Source: Bathymodiolus brooksi (lineage: Eukaryota > Mollusca > Bivalvia > Mytilida > Modiolidae). From it: 64,000 nucleotides of DNA. The stretch covers positions 53,210,036 through 53,274,035 of the forward strand of contig OY804579.1 of the NCBI GenBank assembly GCA_963680875.1. The letters are read 5' to 3'. The notes under the pieces are model-generated. The model was not told where the DNA came from, searched no databases, and saw nothing but the letters and a program-made list of their open reading frames with translations. A program made the translations under genes and the position numbers. Numbering within the stretch: the first letter of the stretch is position 1; each line of letters begins with the position of its first letter. Positions 46,161 to 60,559 of this stretch are shown here, one piece after another.

Positions 46161-46372
46161 TATAGAGGTAGTCTTTTCACAAAACCATATGTTAGTATAT
46201 CGCCATGCTGTTGAGTGGGTAATCTTCAACAATGCGATCGATTAAATAATTTACAAAAACTCCAAGTGAGTAATATACTGTTTATGAGTCCACGCTGATA
46301 TTTGGTCTTTTGGTATTTTGTTGATGTTTGTCTCATTGACAGTCATACCATAGCTTCTTATTATTGTTTAAC

Positions 46373-46730
46373 GGCACCGGTGGTGTAATGGTTAGCGTGC
46401 TCGCCTCGAGGGCTGTAGATCGTGGGTTCGAATCCCTATTGGTCAAACCAAAGACTATAAAATTGGTATCTGTTGCTTCTCCGATAAGCACGCAGCATTG
46501 GGGAGAAAGAGCAAAGACCGGTTAGGTCCGAATCAGGATAATGTGTCTGAGTGTGACGACATGTCTATCCAGTATTGTTATTTCAGTGAGCTAGCACTAT
46601 AAACATCCAACTAAGCGTGTTGCTCTAGCGCAAAACAGATCTCATCATCATCATCTCATTGAAAATTAACTTGTTCTCGGCATGATATAACTGAAAATTG
46701 CCTAGTTGGCGTTAAACAACAACCACTCAC
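46373..46730 (+). mobile_element. SINE family B, second insertion in unit 2
   Basis: Fuller copy of the insertion at 35991, with intact A- and B-box-like motifs. Confidence 0.87.
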
Positions 46731-46972
46731 TTTTATTAAGGCTAAATATTCAATGTCAAAATAATTAACGCATGCTGACTACAAACATCATAATATGCTT
46801 TCACTGTTATGTACGGTAATCTAAGCTATACGTGGGTGCGTGCGTGAACAACTACCCCTTTACAACGGGGACTGCCTCTAAAGTGGTGGTAGCAATTGTA
46901 TCTAAAAGTACATATCCGATGTAAATTAATGCCATATTTACATACATGTAACATAAAATGGATACTATATTG

Positions 46973-47380
46973 ACTAGTCATAGCAATTTACCACATGAAA
47001 TTAGAGTTTTGGATTCCACAGATGCTTTTAAGTCGAAACTCAAAACATTTTTATTTAGGCAAGTTTTTAGTGATTTTGTTTAAATTTTTACAGCGTGTGA
47101 CTTATTCCATTTCTTTGATTTTATTGACATTACTTTTCCATTGAAAATTTTTATCATCTTCTCATGTATTTTATATCATATTTTTTTGGTTCCATATTTT
47201 TATTTTTCTAAAAATTTTAACATTGCATAACTTTTGTATGTGCTTTTCTATTTGATACTATTTTAATTCGTGTATTATTTTTCTACTATGTATTTTTAAA
47301 TCTTTTAAGGATGTAAAGCGCTTAGTGTAATTTTTATTAGATATGCGCTATATAAATATTGTATGTAATAATAATAATAA
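46973..47380 (+). mobile_element. LINE 3' end fragment, unit 2
   Basis: The last 33 codons of a LINE ORF (46982-47083) read NLPHEIRVLDSTDAFKSKLK then TFLF, typical of the extreme C-terminus of CR1/Jockey-like RT proteins. An AT-rich 3' UTR follows, ending with a small dyad, AGCGCTTAG ... GCGCTATATAAAT, and TAATAATAATAA. Confidence 0.75.
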
Positions 47381-48125
47381 GAGAGCTTTATAATATGATA
47401 TACTAGTACATAAAAAAATATTTCAGTATCTTTCTAAAAAGTTCCCCAGTTGTATAAAAAATAATATCATTGCATATATAAATACATTTGAAATACTAAT
47501 TTATTTCAAAATTAAGCATAAGCAATTTAATTGGGTACTGGTCTCCACATACTCAAAGTGACAAATGAGCAAACATTTTTGTACAAATGTCTTTTTTAGT
47601 TTTTGTAATTGCTGTACATGTAATACTATTTAATCTTTAGTTGTCCATTGTTGTCTTATATATTTATGAGATAATATACATTTTTTGTTATTAAAAGTTT
47701 CTTATGTTTTATGATTCCCCTTTTCCAAAGTAGGGAACATAACATTTCTGTCAGTGAAGCGGAAAAAAATTAACTTGGAGAACAACACTGATTATCAAAT
47801 TTTGACCAAAACAAAATCTGAACTTGGCCAACAGATTGGATTTCATCAGTGTAACTTCTTTCGAGAAGGCATTTTCTATATTTTTCCATTGGGTCCTTTG
47901 TTAAAACTATGTAGAGCTGTGGCTGTCATCTTGGGTTTTCTGGTCAACATAAACAAGATCTTTTTGCAGGACCTTCCAATGATCATCCATGTCCAGTATG
48001 GTTTCATCAGTTCAGTAGTTTTTGTAGATGGCATTTGCAACATGTTCCTATAGTCCTGTGTTAATATATCTTCATCAGAGGTGGCCATCTTGGATGGAGG
48101 GATCCAATAATTTTGAAAGGACTAT

Positions 48126-48337
48126 CTATGCAACTAGCAAATGAGTTAAAAGAGTGTGATATTGACTTTTGGCAGCTTAATGAAGCGAAGAAAACACAGC
48201 TAATTCTAGATAGCACAACTATTGGAAACACAAGGAAAATAACCTCAGCCAGCGCACAACGGGTAGAACTCCTAACTCGACGTCTGATTTTTCAACTCCA
48301 TATTACAAGATATAGAGGAATCTTGGATCAGAAATAA
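48126..48337 (+). pseudogene. C-terminal fragment of the first LINE family, unit 2
   Basis: Same as 37390, with one residue difference (GNTRK instead of GKTRK). Confidence 0.85.
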
Positions 48338-48561
48338 TCATTTAGACTAGTTTAACAGCATAAAATTCTGAGAACTTTTAGGATATAACTTGTGTTTAAT
48401 GTAGATATAGCCAATCAGTGGTCAGATCGTTTATGGATAGTTTTAGATTTTAAACATAACCATATAACGGACAAAATGTTTAAAGATACTTTTACCTTTT
48501 AAACATACCATAACCGAACCAGATTTTAATTGTGAGTGTTTTTAAATTTAATGAGAAGACT

Positions 48562-49650
48562 AATAGGTTCTTACACGAGTCCCTATTGAAGATCTGGGAT
48601 TTCTTCCACGAGTCCCTATTGAAGATCTGGGATTTCTTCCACGAGTGCGAGAAATTCCGTCTTTTCACGAGTGGAGCGTAGCGGAACGAGTGGAAAGACG
48701 CTGAATTTCTCTCACGAGTAGAAGAATAATAGGTTCTTACCCGAGTCCCTATTGAAAATCTGGGATTTCTTCCACGAGTGTGAGAAATTCCGTCTTTTCA
48801 CGAGTGGAGCGTAACGGAACGAGTGGAAAGACACTGAATTTCTCTCACGAGTAGAAGAAATCCCAGATCTTCAATAAGGACGAGTGTAAGTACCTGTTTC
48901 TTCCGGTTCAACTTAAAAACAAAGCGTGTCGATTTCATTCATTCATTCGCATGTCAATGTCATGTTTACTACACAAAATATTACAACGCCACGTGCAATG
49001 CAGTAAATACACACCTATTTAAAACCGCATTAAATCTATTAGGGGAAATCAGTTAAAATTCAGGTAAAATTGATATTTGAAGCTTTTTTAGATCTACTAA
49101 GACGACAATTTATATTACTACAGCAGTGGTAGAAGCGAACTCCATTGATTATACTCGGCCGATTTGATTGGCTGTCAATACCATGTAAGACAAGGTCACG
49201 CGCAGCTGTCTTTATGGCTTGTCTTACATAGAAAACGCATCAAAACGGAAGAAATCCCAGATCTTCAATAAGGACGAGTGTAAGTACCTGTTTCTTCCGT
49301 TTCAACTTAAAAACAAAGCATGTCGATTTCATTCATTCATTCATTCGCATGTCAATGTCATGTTTACTACACAAAATATTACAACGCCACGTGCAATGCA
49401 GTAAATACACACTTATTTAAAACCGCATTAAATCTATTAGGGGAAATCAGTTAAAATTCAGGTAAAATTGATATTTGAAGCTTTTTCACATCTACTAAGA
49501 CGACAATTTATATTACTACAGCAGTCGTAGAAGCGGACTCCATTGATTATACTCGGCCGATTTGATTGGCTGTCAATGCCATGTAAGACAAGGTCACGCG
49601 CAGCTGTCTTTATGGCTTGTCTTACATAGAAAACGCATCAACACGGAAGA
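48562..49650. mobile_element. Self-complementary composite insertion, unit 2
   Basis: Copy of 37826-38914 at offset 10,736. Confidence 0.7.
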
Positions 49651-49822
49651 AAGACTCATTAGCGTAGTCTCAATATTTTATTACAGTTGAGGGATAGCCA
49701 AAAGATACTTCTACCTTTTAAACATACCACAACCGTACCAGATTTTAATATTGAGTGTTTTTAAACTTATTGAGAAGACAGACTCTTTAGCGAAGTGCCA
49801 ATATTTTATTACAGTTCACGGG

Positions 49823-51195
49823 TAGCTGCGGAACCGTAGCCCTTTATGGTCCTTTTTATTTTTATTTTTTTTGCGGACCATAGGGCTACGGTTTTCACTC
49901 TATCAAAAACTTTCGAAACTGCACAAACAAAATCTTGCGCCGCTTTTTTGCCAATTTTTGTCATGAAATCGGGTGCGAGAACGATCAAACATATATATTT
50001 CGTTTCGTTAGATATTTATCTACATTCTTCTATACTTACTTACCTATTAATATTCATTTCCAGTTCATTATCATAGCAAATATCTCATTTGTGACAAATC
50101 CCGCCTACTTCGTCCGCCATCTTGCTTCTCCGGTAGTCTCGTTCTGAGGTCACGTGATTTTTCTCTATTTATTAATAAACCGCAAACACGTGTTTGGTTT
50201 GTTTACGTTTTACCGAATATGTTTTCGGCGGTTTTATATAAGGAGAAATGAGAGTTTGGATCTTCTTGGCATATATTTTTCAATAAATAATCTGAATAAA
50301 TAAATGTTTTTTTTAAATTTCTTTTTCTGAAAGTGACTTTCATTGAACATTTTTGAAAATGATTATTGACATCTTCCATCCCCCTATTTTGGGCCAAGTT
50401 ATTCTTGCGCCACTTTTTTGCCAATTTGTGTCATGAAATCGGGTGCGAGAACGATCAAACATATATATTTCGTTTCGTTAGATATTTATCTACATTCTTC
50501 TATACTTACTTACCTATTAATATTCATTTCCAGTTCATTATCATAACAAATATCTCATTTGCTTCTCCGGTAGTCTCGTTCTGATGTCACGTGATTTTTC
50601 CAAATCTAACCCTATATTAACTTGGCCCAAAATAGGGGGATGGACGATGTCAATAATCATTTTCAAAAATGTTCAATGAAAGTCACTTTCAGAAAAAGAA
50701 ATTTAAAAAAAACATTTATTTATTCAGATTATTTATTGAAAAATATATGCCAAGAAGATCCAAACTCTCATTTCTCCTTATATAAAACCGCCGAAAACAT
50801 ATTCGGTAAAACGTAAACAAACCAAACACGTGTTTGCGGTTTATAAATAAATAGGGAAAAATCACGTGACCTCAGAACGAGACTACCGGAGAAGCAAGAT
50901 GGCGGACGAAGTAGGCGGGATTTGTCACAAATGAGATATTTGTTATGATAATGAACTGGAAATGAATATTAATAGGTAAGTAAGTATAGAAGAATGTAGA
51001 TAAATATCTAACGAAACGAAATATATATGTTTGATCGTTCTCGCACCCGATTTCATGACAAAAATTGGCGAAAAAATGCCGTAAGATTTTTTTTGGCGCA
51101 GTTTCGAAAGTTTTTGATAGAGTGAAAACCGTAGCCCTATGGTCCGCAAAAAAAATAAATAAAAAGGACCATAAAGGGCTACGGTTCCGCAGCTA
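49823..51195. mobile_element. Foldback element, unit 2
   Basis: Copy of 39087-40459 with the same 10-bp flanks. Confidence 0.88.
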
Positions 51196-53682
51196 AGTTC
51201 ACGGGTAGCCAAAAGATACTTTTACCGTTTAAACCACAACCACACTAGATTTTAATTGTGAGTGTTTTTTAAATTTAATGAGAAGACAGACTCATTAGCG
51301 TAGTGTCAATATGTTATACAGTTGAGGGGTAAACAAAGTCTGGACATTTCTAATTTTTAACATGCCACGGAAAATACCAGCTTATAACAAGCCATCCTTT
51401 TATTAAACGAAATGTGATACCCATTTTATACCGTGTTTAAACGTCAACACTTTGTGGAAAGAGATATTTTAGATTTTAACGAATGGACTGTAAATGGATA
51501 GTGAGGGCATTACCCGAACTCTTTTTATCCGTTTTAATCTGTGCACATAAATATGCGTTTGGTGGAGGATAAATCACTGTATATAATTTTGGAGCACTAG
51601 TTCTAGATACAGAGCACCCTGTATGGTTCCCCTACAGAGAGGGTGAAGATCCGGAGGTAAGGTAAGGTAGATCAAAGAAGGTGAGTAAATTTATTTAAAA
51701 GAACAAAGGTGGTTATGTTTTCCCACATAAATTTATTTAATTTTTATCTTGGCTGTTCAGTTATTCAGATTGTATATTGTCTACTGTGTATTTTGTTGTA
51801 TAGTTTTAAAGAAAATATATAATACATTTTTATATATAACATGTATTTGTATGTGCCCTTACAAAATACGTTCGCGCGTTTAATGTGCCTTAGCAATTGA
51901 CTTTCACGCGCTTCATGTGCCCTTTTTCACAATAAATTACCATGCCCCTTTTGAAAGCTGGGGGAAACACTAAATAGTTATGTAATACTGGATATTGAAT
52001 GGAACATTTCTGATTTCATATGTAAAGAAAAATAAATGATTCCATTCTCCCAAAACCTGTCTGTCCCATGGTAAAACAATATCCCCTTTTAGGCTAATTG
52101 ATACCTTATTGGCGACGGTCGCCCGACCATTGACCGATTGTCGTGCAAACATCGTGGGATTTTCGCTTTCTATTGTTTTTATTAAATAAGAGAAATGCCT
52201 TAGAAAAATCTACTTTATACTAGTTTAACCCCGTCACTTTTTATTGAAGTACCTGAACTAAGCCAGGAGGGGTCATTTTTATGTGTGTTAGGGATATCGA
52301 ATTTACATATTTCTACGATTTTTCTATTGAATGTTGGAACTGTTCCGACAATGTGATATATATTTTTTTCATTTTAATATAGGTTATGAAAAAAACCAGC
52401 TGAGTTGCAATTGTTAATAAAAAAATGGTTGTGATCGTCTTCCGTAATTAGAGTCGTCAAAATGAAATACAACCGAGTTGATATGAAATGGTGACTTGAT
52501 TCGACCTCATTTGAAATATACCTTGAAATTCTGTCATACCAGTGCATCACTTTCACGATCTTTTATTACAACACTAATTTCACTCATGGACACATTTTTT
52601 TCCTGTTCTAGTTAAAGGACTTTATCAAACAGAATCCTACAGTTTACATGTAATGCAGTTAATACGCATTTAAACCACAGAAGAATATTTCTATTTTCCA
52701 CACCTTGTGGTGTGGAGTCGCTATTGTGCATGCGAAATATTAATTGCAAACCCCATTGACTGGCTATTTGTCTAGAATATTTTATTTTTTTCTCGATCGA
52801 CAGTTCAGAAGCTAGAAAACAATATGATGAATATTGTCTGTCAATCATGCAAACAATAACTTATGCTCATGACAGAACGCATTTTCAAGGCACCGGATGG
52901 ATAGTTCCCTTTGATTTAAGAGAATGGAACTGATAGAAGTTAAAACTTTAATTTGGGCGCAAAAGGGGAAATTTATATAATTTATGAAAAGGTGATGTGA
53001 ATTTTAGGGATCCTCAGATTCAAATCCATTCATCTACTTTTCTACACTTTTATACATATTATACATATGTATATTTCAAATGATAGTAATGTTATATTAA
53101 AATATTTCCACATTGTTTTACTTGTCGTTTTCTTTTAAGAGCACCAGTTTTATACTGCTCATGTTCAGCAACGGACCACCTTCGTCAATTGTTTTAGCTC
53201 ATCGATGATCATGAGATTCACTAAGATAAATAACAAGGTTCGTGCAATATTTATTTATTTATGCTTTGGTGTCAGTGTTTCAACTGTTGACAGAGTTTTA
53301 AATTCAACATGGGTAGACTTATAGAAAGTGTGTAATCGTAAAATTCAGTGGCCAACCATCCCAGTCTTAGGCTATATATTTAAAAGATTTTTTTTTCTTG
53401 TTAGAGGCGTTCTGATTGGATGTCACAACGAGCAAAGACGAGTGCACGTGGACTCGTCTTACCTCGGTCGTCTTCACCCTAAAACGGCCATTTACGGAAG
53501 AATAAGTTGTCCGTCTTTATTGTTAAACGTCTTATACTCTTCCTGATAAATAACAATATCATAAGGTTGTGGTAGTACATGTGGTGGAAGGCGACTTGGC
53601 TGCCCCCAACAATAACACGAACGAATATGGGTACCAACAAGACACTTGATGTGATGTGATCCTCTGTCATTCTATATGGCGT

Positions 53683-53933
53683 GCCCGTCGTGGACTTAAT
53701 CGTATGGTAGTTGGATTTACAATTAACTATGCAATCAGTGCCTGTCACCACTGATGTTGTGAGTTTGAATCTCGATCAGGGCGAAGTGTACAACAGTATG
53801 TGATAAAGTTTGTCAGTGACTTGCGACAGGTCAATGGTTTTCTCCGGATCCTCCGGTTTCCTCCACCAATAAAACTGACCGCCACGATATAGCTGGAATA
53901 TTGTTGAAAGTGGCGTTAAACACCATCAAACAA
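53683..53933 (+). mobile_element. SINE family A, unit 3
   Basis: Identical by eye to the unit 2 copy, offset 10,736. Confidence 0.85.
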
Positions 53934-55005
53934 ACAACTAAACTCTCTGCAGGAATATTCATGTTACTATCCACACCAAAGTCTCTAACAGGGTTTCTTT
54001 TATTTGATCTTGGCCTCTGGTTAGGCTTTCTTTCGGATGTTTTGGCATATTCGTCTGTGACAGTTCTAACATATTAGGTGTAGAAATATTTTTTTTCATG
54101 AAATTTGACAAGTTTGTGTAATTTTCCTGCATACTCAATTCCAACGACATATATGTATACTCTTGTGCATAATAATAAATAATTAATAGGTTGATACTTG
54201 AAAGCAAAAACCTGATTTAATTTCCCTGTTTGAAATAAAATAGAAAATATAATTTAATTAGAGGATGAATACTAATTTCAAACTTTCTTTTTGTGATTTA
54301 TTTAAATAATTCTAATTCATTTCAAGTTGGTAAAAATTAACTCGAATAATTAAACGCCCTCTATCTGCACCTAATGTCCTTACGAGGATGAAGTGACCGT
54401 ACGGACTGTAATATAACGCCGCCAGGGAATATCGGGGTTAGATAAAGATGAGCATTACCAGTCTTACACAAAAATAATCTGCTATGTAAGGAATTTACTG
54501 ACATATTTAGGTTGTGTCTTGGTGTGCATTGATCCCTTTTTTGTATAAAGAATATGGTTTGAAGGATGACAGTCAAAGGGAACACTGATTTACATTAACT
54601 TATCATGACATTTCGGGGAAAAGGTAATTTTTTGCCATTATTTTCTCTGGGTTTGTAAATTCCTACAAACCTTTTATAGTTTAACTGTATTTTGATTTTA
54701 AACAATGAAAACTGCCCTTAAAGTCTTACCGAAAATGAACATAGGAGACAACTGGCCATATCTGTTTGAACATATCAAGATACATTGTCTTCTAATCAAA
54801 GGGTAGCAATTTAGAATTTAGTAAGTACAAATATATACGATTTGTTTATTTATTTAATCAGGGAGTGACATTTTGGAATATCGTTTCCATGGTGGGGAGG
54901 GGGGGAGGGGTGATCAGAATATGGGTGTTCAAATCTGACTCCAAAAAATGGTGTCAGCCTTCTCTTTTTTCATAATACAATACATATATGAAAAATTCTC
55001 CAAAG

Positions 55006-55351
55006 TATCGGTTGTGAAATGGTTAGCATGCTCGCCTCGAGTACGGTAGATCATGGATTTGAGCTCCGGTCGTGTCGAGCAAAACACTATAAAATTGGTA
55101 TTTGTTGCTTCTCCGCTAAGCACGCCGCATTGGGGAGAAAGAGCAAATACTGGTTGGCTCGGAATCAGGATAATGTGTCCGAGTGTGACGACATGTCTAT
55201 CCGGTATTGTTGTATCAGTGAGCTAGCACTATAAACATCCAACTAAGCGTGTTGGTCTAGAACAAAGCGGACCTCGTCATCATCTCCTTGCAAATTAACT
55301 TGTTCTCGCCATGATATAGAGTTGGCGTTAAGCAACAATCACTCACTCATG
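55006..55351 (+). mobile_element. SINE family B, first insertion in unit 3
   Basis: Identical by eye to 44270-44615. Confidence 0.85.
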
Positions 55352-56648
55352 AAAAAATTTCGCAAGCCCATGTGGTCAAAACTACCAGATTATACGTTTA
55401 TCTAAACATAGAACTTATAACTTTCTATTTAAAACAATTGTTAATTCCCCAGGATTTTATCTGACGTTATCATAGTTTATCAATATCATTGTATATCAAA
55501 GTTCGTATAAATATTAGTTTAACATCGACATAACAGCGAGATGTGTAAGATATAGGTAAGAAAAAAGTACCAATTTCAACGATAAAAAACCCTTTAATGT
55601 TCGCTAAGCGTTGTATTGTTGATTAATTGTTGTTTAACGTCAGTGGAGAAGTTTTTCACTTATATTCACGACAGAACAATATTATAGTATAGGTCAAATG
55701 TATTTTGTTTCCTTGTATGTATATTGTTTTTTGTATATAATTCAATTTCCCTTATTAGGAAACAGGATGTTTTTAAGTCCTAGTGTTTGTGTAATGAGGA
55801 TATCAAAAATGTAGAATAATTAATGTCTTCCTTATCTTTGGTTTATATTTTCAGGGCAACATTGTATGTATCTATGTTATAACAATGATCCCTTACTTTG
55901 TGAATATTGTTGAAAGTGGCGTTAAACACCATAACCCCCGTACATTGTGATTGCTGAGAAGATAAATATCAAAATACTGATACCAACAACATCTGCATAC
56001 AGTGTGACCACGGGATCATAAGAAATATTTTTTTTTATATATTAGCATTCCTCACGATGAGCACCGTTCCTCCATCCCCAGACCAGTAACACTTTGTTCG
56101 GACCTGTAAATGTTTCAGTTTTTTAAGAACTATATGAAAATAAATTGAAGAATTTGATTCGGATCAGTAAATTAAAATTTTCATTTCGAGGACTGGATCA
56201 ATCTGCGAACATTTTTTGGAAAGGGAATCAAACAATAGCATGTCAACTGATGGCATTAGATGAATTAGACGTAATACTGTGTATAAGAGCCAACTTAGCG
56301 TTGGCATAGAGTAAAAAAATGCATTTTTTTTTAAATACATAATGATGATAAAGTTGCTTTATTGACGGAGAAATAAGTTAGTTATACCGGTACTTTACCG
56401 TTTAACAAGGAAGCTATTGTGGCTAAAAGAGCAAACCAATAACAACAACAAATAAACAAACAAAAAAGTGCAGATGTTGTCGTTTCACAACTCTATGGAT
56501 AGTGTGATGATAATCTACGGTTTGTTATTATGCAGTGTAGTACTATTAACGTTACTGTTCTATATTCTAGGATGCACAATCAATAATTGTAAAAGACTTG
56601 TTAAATGAAAGGATTATCATTGAATCTGTCTCCTATCAATTATAGAGG

Positions 56649-56897
56649 CCGGGCCGTCTTAACAGCATTATAGGCCCCCGGGCAAAGCAACTACACAACC
56701 ACTCACAGGAATAAACATGTAAATGGTCGATAGAATTAAATATATATTTATTGTATTGGTACTTCCAACAAAATCAGTGTTTAAACGTTAAAATAACATG
56801 CCGTACACAACATACATAGTTAAGCATGGGACCCCTATGCTCGTGGGGCCCTGGGCAACCGCCTAACGTGCACATGCGTTATATTAAGGCGGCACTA
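56649..56897. mobile_element. hAT-type MITE, unit 3, perfect 8-bp TSD
   Basis: Same insertion and TSD as in unit 2, at 56641-56648 and 56898-56905. Confidence 0.88.
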
Positions 56898-57109
56898 TAT
56901 AGAGGTAGTCTTTTCACAAAACCATATGTTAGTATATCGCCATGCTGTTGAGTGGGTAATCTTCAACAATGCGATCGATTAAATAATTTACAAAAACTCC
57001 AAGTGAGTAATATACTGTTTATGAGTCCACGCTGATATTTGGTCTTTTGGTATTTTGTTGATGTTTGTCTCATTGACAGTCATACCATAGCTTCTTATTA
57101 TTGTTTAAC

Positions 57110-57467
57110 GGCACCGGTGGTGTAATGGTTAGCGTGCTCGCCTCGAGGGCTGTAGATCGTGGGTTCGAATCCCTATTGGTCAAACCAAAGACTATAAAAT
57201 TGGTATCTGTTGCTTCTCCGATAAGCACGCAGCATTGGGGAGAAAGAGCAAAGACCGGTTAGGTCCGAATCAGGATAATGTGTCTGAGTGTGACGACATG
57301 TCTATCCAGTATTGTTATTTCAGTGAGCTAGCACTATAAACATCCAACTAAGCGTGTTGCTCTAGCGCAAAACAGATCTCATCATCATCATCTCATTGAA
57401 AATTAACTTGTTCTCGGCATGATATAACTGAAAATTGCCTAGTTGGCGTTAAACAACAACCACTCAC
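57110..57467 (+). mobile_element. SINE family B, second insertion in unit 3
   Basis: Identical by eye to 46373-46730. Confidence 0.87.
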
Positions 57468-57709
57468 TTTTATTAAGGCTAAATATTCAATGTCAAAATA
57501 ATTAACGCATGCTGACTACAAACATCATAATATGCTTTCACTGTTATGTACGGTAATCTAAGCTATACGTGGGTGCGTGCGTGAACAACTACCCCTTTAC
57601 AACGGGGACTGCCTCTAAAGTGGTGGTAGCAATTGTATCTAAAAGTACATATCCGATGTAAATTAATGCCATATTTACATACATGTAACATAAAATGGAT
57701 ACTATATTG

Positions 57710-58117
57710 ACTAGTCATAGCAATTTACCACATGAAATTAGAGTTTTGGATTCCACAGATGCTTTTAAGTCGAAACTCAAAACATTTTTATTTAGGCAAG
57801 TTTTTAGTGATTTTGTTTAAATTTTTACAGCGTGTGACTTATTCCATTTCTTTGATTTTATTGACATTACTTTTCCATTGAAAATTTTTATCATCTTCTC
57901 ATGTATTTTATATCATATTTTTTTGGTTCCATATTTTTATTTTTCTAAAAATTTTAACATTGCATAACTTTTGTATGTGCTTTTCTATTTGATACTATTT
58001 TAATTCGTGTATTATTTTTCTACTATGTATTTTTAAATCTTTTAAGGATGTAAAGCGCTTAGTGTAATTTTTATTAGATATGCGCTATATAAATATTGTA
58101 TGTAATAATAATAATAA
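57710..58117 (+). mobile_element. LINE 3' end fragment, unit 3
   Basis: Copy of 46973-47380 at offset 10,737. Confidence 0.75.
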
Positions 58118-58862
58118 GAGAGCTTTATAATATGATATACTAGTACATAAAAAAATATTTCAGTATCTTTCTAAAAAGTTCACCAGTTGTATAAAAAATA
58201 ATATCATTGCATATATAAATACATTTGAAATACTAATTTATTTCAAAATTAAGCATAAGCAATTTAATTGGGTACTGGTCTCCACATACTCAAAGTGACA
58301 AATGAGCAAACATTTTTGTACAAATGTCTTTTTTAGTTTTTGTAATTGCTGTACATGTAATACTATTTAATCTTTAGTTGTCCATTGTTGTCTTATATAT
58401 TTATGAGATAATATACATTTTTTGTTATTAAAAGTTTCTTATGTTTTATGATTCCCCTTTTCCAAAGTAGGGAACATAACATTTCTGTCAGTGAAGCGGA
58501 AAAAAATTAACTTGGAGAACAACACTGATTATCAAATTTTGACCAAAACAAAATCTGAACTTGGCCAACAGATTGGATTTCATCAGTGTAACTTCTTTCG
58601 AGAAGGCATTTTCTATATTTTTCCATTGGGTCCTTTGTTAAAACTATGTAGAGCTGTGGCTGTCATCTTGGGTTTTCTGGTCAACATAAACAAGATCTTT
58701 TTGCAGGACCTTCCAATGATCATCCATGTCCAGTATGGTTTCATCAGTTCAGTAGTTTTTGTAGATGGCATTTGCAACATGTTCCTATAGTCCTGTGTTA
58801 ATATATCTTCATCAGAGGTGGCCATCTTAGATGGAGGGATCCAATAATTTTGAAAGGACTAT

Positions 58863-59074
58863 CTATGCAACTAGCAAATGAGTTAAAAGAGTGTGATATT
58901 GACTTTTGGCAGCTTAATGAAGCGAAGAAAACACAGCTAATTCTAGATAGCACAACTATTGGAAACACAAGGAAAATAACCTCAGCCAGCGCACAACGGG
59001 TAGAACTCCTAACTCGACGTCTGATTTTTCAACTCCATATTACAAGATATAGAGGAATCTTGGATCAGAAATAA
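58863..59074 (+). pseudogene. C-terminal fragment of the first LINE family, unit 3
   Basis: Same as the unit 2 copy. Confidence 0.85.
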
Positions 59075-59298
59075 TCATTTAGACTAGTTTAACAGCATAA
59101 AATTCTGAGAACTTTTAGGATATAACTTGTGTTTAATGTAGATATAGCCAATCAGTGGTCAGATCGTTTATGGATAGTTTTAGATTTTAAACATAACCAT
59201 ATAACGGACAAAATGTTTAAAGATACTTTTACCTTTTAAACATACCATAACCGAACCAGATTTTAATTGTGAGTGTTTTTAAATTTAATGAGAAGACT

Positions 59299-60387
59299 AA
59301 TAGGTTCTTACACGAGTCCCTATTGAAGATCTGGGATTTCTTCCACGAGTCCCTATTGAAGATCTGGGATTTCTTCCACGAGTGTGAGAAATTCCGTCTT
59401 TTCACGAGTGGAGCGTAGCGGAACGAGTGGAAAGACGCTGAATTTCTCTCACGAGTAGAAGAATAATAGGTTCTTACCCGAGTCCCTATTGAAAATCTGG
59501 GATTTCTTCCACGAGTGTGAGAAATTCCGTCTTTTCACGAGTGGAGCGTAACGGAACGAGTGGAAAGACACTGAATTTCTCTCACGAGTAGAAGAAATCC
59601 CAGATCTTCAATAAGGACGAGTGTAAGTACCTGTTTCTTCCGGTTCAACTTAAAAACAAAGCGTGTCGATTTCATTCATTCATTCGCATGTCAATGTCAT
59701 GTTTACTACACAAAATATTACAACGCCACGTGCAATGCAGTAAATACACACCTATTTAAAACCGCATTAAATCTATTAGGGGAAATCAGTTAAAATTCAG
59801 GTAAAATTGATATTTGAAGCTTTTTTAGATCTACTAAGACGACAATTTATATTACTACAGCAGTGGTAGAAGCGAACTCCATTGATTATACTCGGCCGAT
59901 TTGATTGGCTGTCAATACCATGTAAGACAAGGTCACGCGCAGCTGTCTTTATGGCTTGTCTTACATAGAAAACGCATCAAAACGGAAGAAATCCCAGATC
60001 TTCAATAAGGACGAGTGTAAGTACCTGTTTCTTCCGTTTCAACTTAAAAACAAAGCATGTCGATTTCATTCATTCATTCATTCGCATGTCAATGTCATGT
60101 TTACTACACAAAATATTACAACGCCACGTGCAATGCAGTAAATACACACTTATTTAAAACCGCATTAAATCTATTAGGGGAAATCAGTTAAAATTCAGGT
60201 AAAATTGATATTTGAAGCTTTTTCACATCTACTAAGACGACAATTTATATTACTACAGCAGTCGTAGAAGCGGACTCCATTGATTATACTCGGCCGATTT
60301 GATTGGCTGTCAATGCCATGTAAGACAAGGTCACGCGCAGCTGTCTTTATGGCTTGTCTTACATAGAAAACGCATCAACACGGAAGA
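59299..60387. mobile_element. Self-complementary composite insertion, unit 3
   Basis: Copy at offset 10,737 from unit 2. Confidence 0.7.
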
Positions 60388-60559
60388 AAGACTCATTAGC
60401 GTAGTCTCAATATTTTATTACAGTTGAGGGATAGCCAAAAGATACTTCTACCTTTTAAACATACCACAACCGTACCAGATTTTAATATTGAGTGTTTTTA
60501 AACTTATTGAGAAGACAGACTCTTTAGCGAAGTGCCAATATTTTATTACAGTTCACGGG

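Larger units (their letters stand above)
42769..53504 (+). repeat. Tandem array unit 2 (10,736 bp)
   Basis: A complete unit. It is nearly identical to unit 3 throughout, with about nine substitutions or 1-bp indels noticed. The junction with unit 1 reads GAAGAAT then AAGTTGTCC and shares at least TA with the left edge of the array at 29759-29760. Confidence 0.95.
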
